Positions 61,443 through 64,000 of a stretch of 64,000 nucleotides of DNA are shown in pieces. Numbering within the stretch: the first letter of the stretch is position 1; every line of letters begins with the position of its first letter. The stretch is from contig CAZCTN010000003.1 of NCBI GenBank assembly GCA_964501655.1, forward strand, positions 1-64,000. Direction: 5' to 3'. Under the pieces are notes generated by a model, which did no database searches, had not been told where the DNA came from, and saw only the letters and a list, made by a program, of their open reading frames with translations. The stretch is from JAAYJK01 sp964501655 (GTDB lineage: Bacteria; Bacillota; Syntrophomonadia; Syntrophomonadales; Syntrophomonadaceae). A program made the translations under genes and the position numbers.

Positions 61443-62528
61443 CTAGGCTTTTATTACAAAGAGCAATATATAGAAGACGGCCATAAACACCAGTCCGATC
61501 GGCACTCCATAGGTGGCCCATTCTTTGCTGCCGATTCTCAATTTGGAGGCAGAAATGATATTAGGAATATTTCCTGGTATCAGCATGCCTCCGCTGATCA
61601 AAAGTCCCATAAGAATGGCTTCTACAATCAGGGGATTGACCATCATGGCTGGACTGAGTTCAGCCGCACAAAGAGTAGCATTATCCAGCACTGCTGATAC
61701 CATATTGACCCAGTAGAGCAACTGGGGACTCAAGCCCAGGATATATTTGTCTATCAAGGGTTCAAACCCTTCACCCAGGAAAACCAGGGCCATTACAAAC
61801 AGATAAACCTTAACCGCTCTAAGTACAACTCCATGCCAGGTATCGGCCTGTATCTCCTCTTCATCCAGAAGTGACTCATATATTTCTCCTTCATCGCCGG
61901 TGGCTGCAATTTCGTCTGCGGCATCCTCCCGTCCTGCCACCCGGGCTGCATAAATCCCAGCCATAATTGAGAATACGACTACCGCTGGGATGATGTATTT
62001 CCCCAGCAGCCGTAGCAGAAACATAAAGTCCTGGTTTAACCGGGACACGGTTATAGTTGCCAGCGGTTCGCCAATAGGGGTTAGGGCCGCTCCCAGTCCA
62101 ATTGAATAACAAGCCAGGATACAGATTACTATTTTTTGTTTTCGCTCCATGGGCAGCTGAAAGATAATTTCTACCAGGATAATGGAGGCCACGATGGCGG
62201 TAATTATACTGGAGGCCAGCCCCAGTATCAGCACCACCAGAAATACCACCAATCCCAGGTGATGTTTGCTGCAGATTATTCCCATAAAGCGGGCAAACGG
62301 CTCCCGGAGCAGGAAAAAAAGAGTCCCGGCAATAAGTACTGCTCCTGCAATCATTACCGGTTCCCGTAAAGCTTCATGCACCAATTCCAGGTTCATTTTG
62401 CTGGAGGTAATGGCTGCTGCAATACCCATTGTAAACAGAAAAATCTCCAGATTTTCTTCCACCTTGTGAAAAAGAAAGGGCAACGATAGTACCATGATGA
62501 GAATAATGACCAGCCCTATTATAACCAC
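61443..62528 (-). CDS. DUF1646-family cation-transporter-like membrane protein
   Basis: 361 residues, ten or more membrane spans. GAALTPIGEPLATITVSRL and SGGMLIPGNIPNIISASKL are the paired conserved loops of the DUF1646/sodium-proton antiporter-like (NhaD/ion transporter superfamily) proteins. An acidic stretch (DEEEIQADTW) lies in the central cytosolic loop. Transported ion unknown. SD AGGAGGA. Confidence 0.85.
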   Translation of the reverse strand: MVIIGLVIILIMVLSLPFLFHKVEENLEIFLFTMGIAAAITSSKMNLELVHEALREPVMIAGAVLIAGTLFFLLREPFARFMGIICSKHHLGLVVFLVVLILGLASSIITAIVASIILVEIIFQLPMERKQKIVICILACYSIGLGAALTPIGEPLATITVSRLNQDFMFLLRLLGKYIIPAVVVFSIMAGIYAARVAGREDAADEIAATGDEGEIYESLLDEEEIQADTWHGVVLRAVKVYLFVMALVFLGEGFEPLIDKYILGLSPQLLYWVNMVSAVLDNATLCAAELSPAMMVNPLIVEAILMGLLISGGMLIPGNIPNIISASKLRIGSKEWATYGVPIGLVFMAVFYILLFVIKA

Positions 62529-62838
62529 TGTATCTCCTCCTGATTATTCCATAATTAGACTAGTTAGGTTAAATCTAATTATAGACTTTACGCTAAAGCT
62601 ATAAAAAAATCAAGAAGATCCTCGCAAAAACAGAGTGAGCTGAAAAAAGCCAAGGTTAAAGAATCCAGAGTCACCCCTAATCATTTAATTTGGTATTTAC
62701 AAACAGTCAAGCTCTGAAAGGGCTGAAGCAATTTAGCATCACTCGGCATTAGTTGTCAGACCAAGCTCAGAGCATAATATCCTGCCTCCTCCGGTTTATC
62801 GGCATTTCATTCCTTTCACGGACCTTAGCCGCAAACAA
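62529..62838. other. Intergenic region upstream of the sigma-54 promoter
   Basis: No gene supported on either strand. It should hold the activator site for the promoter at 62839-62854, but I see no copy of the inverted repeat found at 12186-12222. Confidence 0.45.
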
Positions 62839-62854
62839 TGGCATAGATGTTGCA
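62839..62854 (+). promoter_or_regulatory. Sigma-54 (-24/-12) promoter of the activase operon
   Basis: TGGCAT-AGATG-TTGCA with GG (62840-62841) and GC (62852-62853) ten bases apart. Same form as the promoter at 12081-12095. Transcription would start near 62865, about 95 bases before the activase gene. Confidence 0.85.
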
Positions 62855-62958
62855 TTATGACAAATTAGTTCAAAGAAACTGCAGTTTTAAAACGTGCTAT
62901 GAAACAAGTCAATAGCTTATTAAATCGTTCTTTGACAATTACATAAGGAGGTGAAAAG

Positions 62959-63744
62959 ATGTTTACCATGGGTGTGGATATTGGTTCTGCCTCTTCGAAG
63001 GTAGTAATTTTGGAAAACGGGAACAGAATAGTTGGCAGGGTAGTGGTAACAGTTGGAACAGGAACATCAGGCCCCTCAAGAGCTCTCGATCAGGCTTATG
63101 CAATTTCAGGATTAAAAGCCAGCGACATAGAAAAAACTGTAGCTACAGGATATGGAAGAATGACCTTCAGGGGTTCAGATAATCAGGTTAGTGAGATTAG
63201 TTGTCATGCCAAAGGGGTTCTCCATTTTGTTCCCGAAACCAAAACAATTATTGATATTGGCGGTCAGGATGCTAAAGTAATTAAAATTGGCCCTCAAGGC
63301 ACTATGAGCAATTTTATTATGAATGATAAATGTGCAGCCGGTACCGGGCGTTTTCTTGAGGTTATGTCCAGAGTCCTGGAAGTCGATGTTGCCCATTTGG
63401 GCAATCTGGCAGAAGAGTCAGTCCAACCGGTTACCATAAGCAGTACTTGCACTGTTTTTGCTGAATCTGAGGTTATTTCCCAACTGGCTTCGAATGTGTC
63501 TCGTGCCGATGTAGCAGCTGGGGTACATAAATCAGTAGCTCGCCGTGTATCTGGTCTGGCCTCCCGTATAGGCCCGGAACCGCTAATAGTCATGACCGGA
63601 GGGGTGGCCAAGAATTATGGCGTGGTTAAGGAAATAAGCAATGAACTGCAAATACCTGTACAAGTCTGCCCTGATCCCCAGATAACCGGAGCCCTGGGAG
63701 CAGCACTCCTGGCGTACCAGAGCGCCATGGCAAATCGTAGTTAA
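62959..63744 (+). CDS. 2-Hydroxyacyl-CoA dehydratase activator / CoA-substrate enzyme activase (HgdC/BadF type)
   Basis: 261 residues, ASKHA fold. MGVDIGSASSKVVILENG (phosphate 1), IDIGGQDAKVIKI (phosphate 2), Fe-S ligands in NDKCAAGTGRFLEV and SSTCTVFAESEV and TGGVAKNYGVV (adenosine). As a homodimer holding one [4Fe-4S] cluster it would use ATP to energise an electron for a 2-hydroxyacyl-CoA dehydratase or benzoyl-CoA-reductase-like partner; that partner is not visible in the window. SD AAGGAGGTG. Confidence 0.93.
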   Translation: MFTMGVDIGSASSKVVILENGNRIVGRVVVTVGTGTSGPSRALDQAYAISGLKASDIEKTVATGYGRMTFRGSDNQVSEISCHAKGVLHFVPETKTIIDIGGQDAKVIKIGPQGTMSNFIMNDKCAAGTGRFLEVMSRVLEVDVAHLGNLAEESVQPVTISSTCTVFAESEVISQLASNVSRADVAAGVHKSVARRVSGLASRIGPEPLIVMTGGVAKNYGVVKEISNELQIPVQVCPDPQITGALGAALLAYQSAMANRS

Positions 63745-63835
63745 TCCAGGATATTCAAAGCCCAATAGAGGAAAGCAACTAATTAATTAACCGGATATGA
63801 GTTGGTTCTAGAGTTATTATTAGGAGGTAGTTTTT

Positions 63836-64000
63836 ATGACTAAAAGTAAACCCTCGACGGCTAAAAGTGCAGGTATGGCAACTGCATTTGGGATGGCGGC
63901 GGTATGGTTTGGAACCCATTGCGGGGGAGGATTTGCCACCGGTAATCAAGAAGTAAATTTTTATGTAAAATATGGCTGGTACGCTATACCCCTGGGGCTG
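63836..64000 (+). CDS. YkvI-like membrane protein, N-terminal part (cut by window edge)
   Basis: 55 codons to the edge. ATG after TTAGGAGGTAG. MATAFGMAAVWFGTHCGGGF and ATGNQEVNFYVKYGWYAIPL match the first helix of the YkvI family of putative transporters (LeuT-like superfamily). Same strand as the activase, 91 bases after it, so probably in the same sigma-54 transcript and perhaps importing the dehydratase substrate. Confidence 0.72.
   Translation, partial: MTKSKPSTAKSAGMATAFGMAAVWFGTHCGGGFATGNQEVNFYVKYGWYAIPLGL

Overview
The window reads as chromosomal DNA of an anaerobic Firmicute, most likely a syntrophic fatty-acid oxidiser of the Syntrophomonas type. This is inferred from the gene set: a beta-oxidation cluster under a sigma-54 activator, rubrerythrin, AgrB/AgrD, c-di-AMP and fluoride riboswitches, paired MinD-ferredoxin ATPases and a 2-hydroxyacyl-CoA dehydratase-type activase. 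Genes are dense and mostly short operons. I see no CRISPR array, rRNA, intact insertion sequence or prophage.

Layout. 1-5.3 kb is a fluoride-response neighbourhood. A divergent pair (MutS-like ATPase and dynamin-like GTPase) and the enolase gene each carry their own promoter, fluoride riboswitch and terminator. 5.4-14.7 kb holds a six-gene beta-oxidation operon (CoA-transferase, Zn-ribbon/OB protein, thiolase, SDR dehydrogenase, acyl-CoA dehydrogenase, enoyl-CoA hydratase). A consensus sigma-54 promoter lies upstream of it at about 12.09 kb, and next to that is a CBS-PAS-AAA+ sigma-54 activator gene. The leader between promoter and first enzyme gene contains a small Com-like zinc-finger ORF and two copies of a conserved hairpin module. 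14.8-24 kb holds a CcdA/thioredoxin pair, an ABC importer, a DEAD-box helicase, a redox-disulfide protein with a DUF318 permease, and a dicarboxylate symporter. 24-30 kb holds asnS, prfC, and a TetR gene divergent from an exported Fe-S/cytochrome b module.

30-40 kb holds a c-di-AMP (ydaO) riboswitch ahead of a gene with the diagnostic residues of glutamate 2,3-aminomutase (beta-glutamate osmolyte), next to KtrA/KtrB potassium uptake genes; together these suggest an osmotic-control locus. It is followed by a DUF2334/VCBS-repeat protein and a MinD-ferredoxin/NifX-like cluster. 40-56 kb holds an ArsR gene, a eukaryotic-type hexokinase, rubrerythrin, a stalk-domain surface protein, a five-PAS protein, nucleases, an ECF sigma/anti-sigma/SIMPL operon, EF-G, an isochorismatase and dUTPase. 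56-59.3 kb is the most unusual locus: a membrane protein, AgrB, an AgrD-type cyclic peptide precursor and a membrane GGDEF/HD-GYP protein in one operon with no histidine kinase. The end holds tRNA-Leu(CAG), a radical SAM protein, a DUF1646 transporter, a second sigma-54 promoter ahead of a CoA-dehydratase activase, and the start of a YkvI-like membrane protein.

Many genes have start sites set here from Shine-Dalgarno positions rather than from the longest reading frame. Small genes for the Com-like protein, ferredoxin, AgrD and a 50-residue protein are included.
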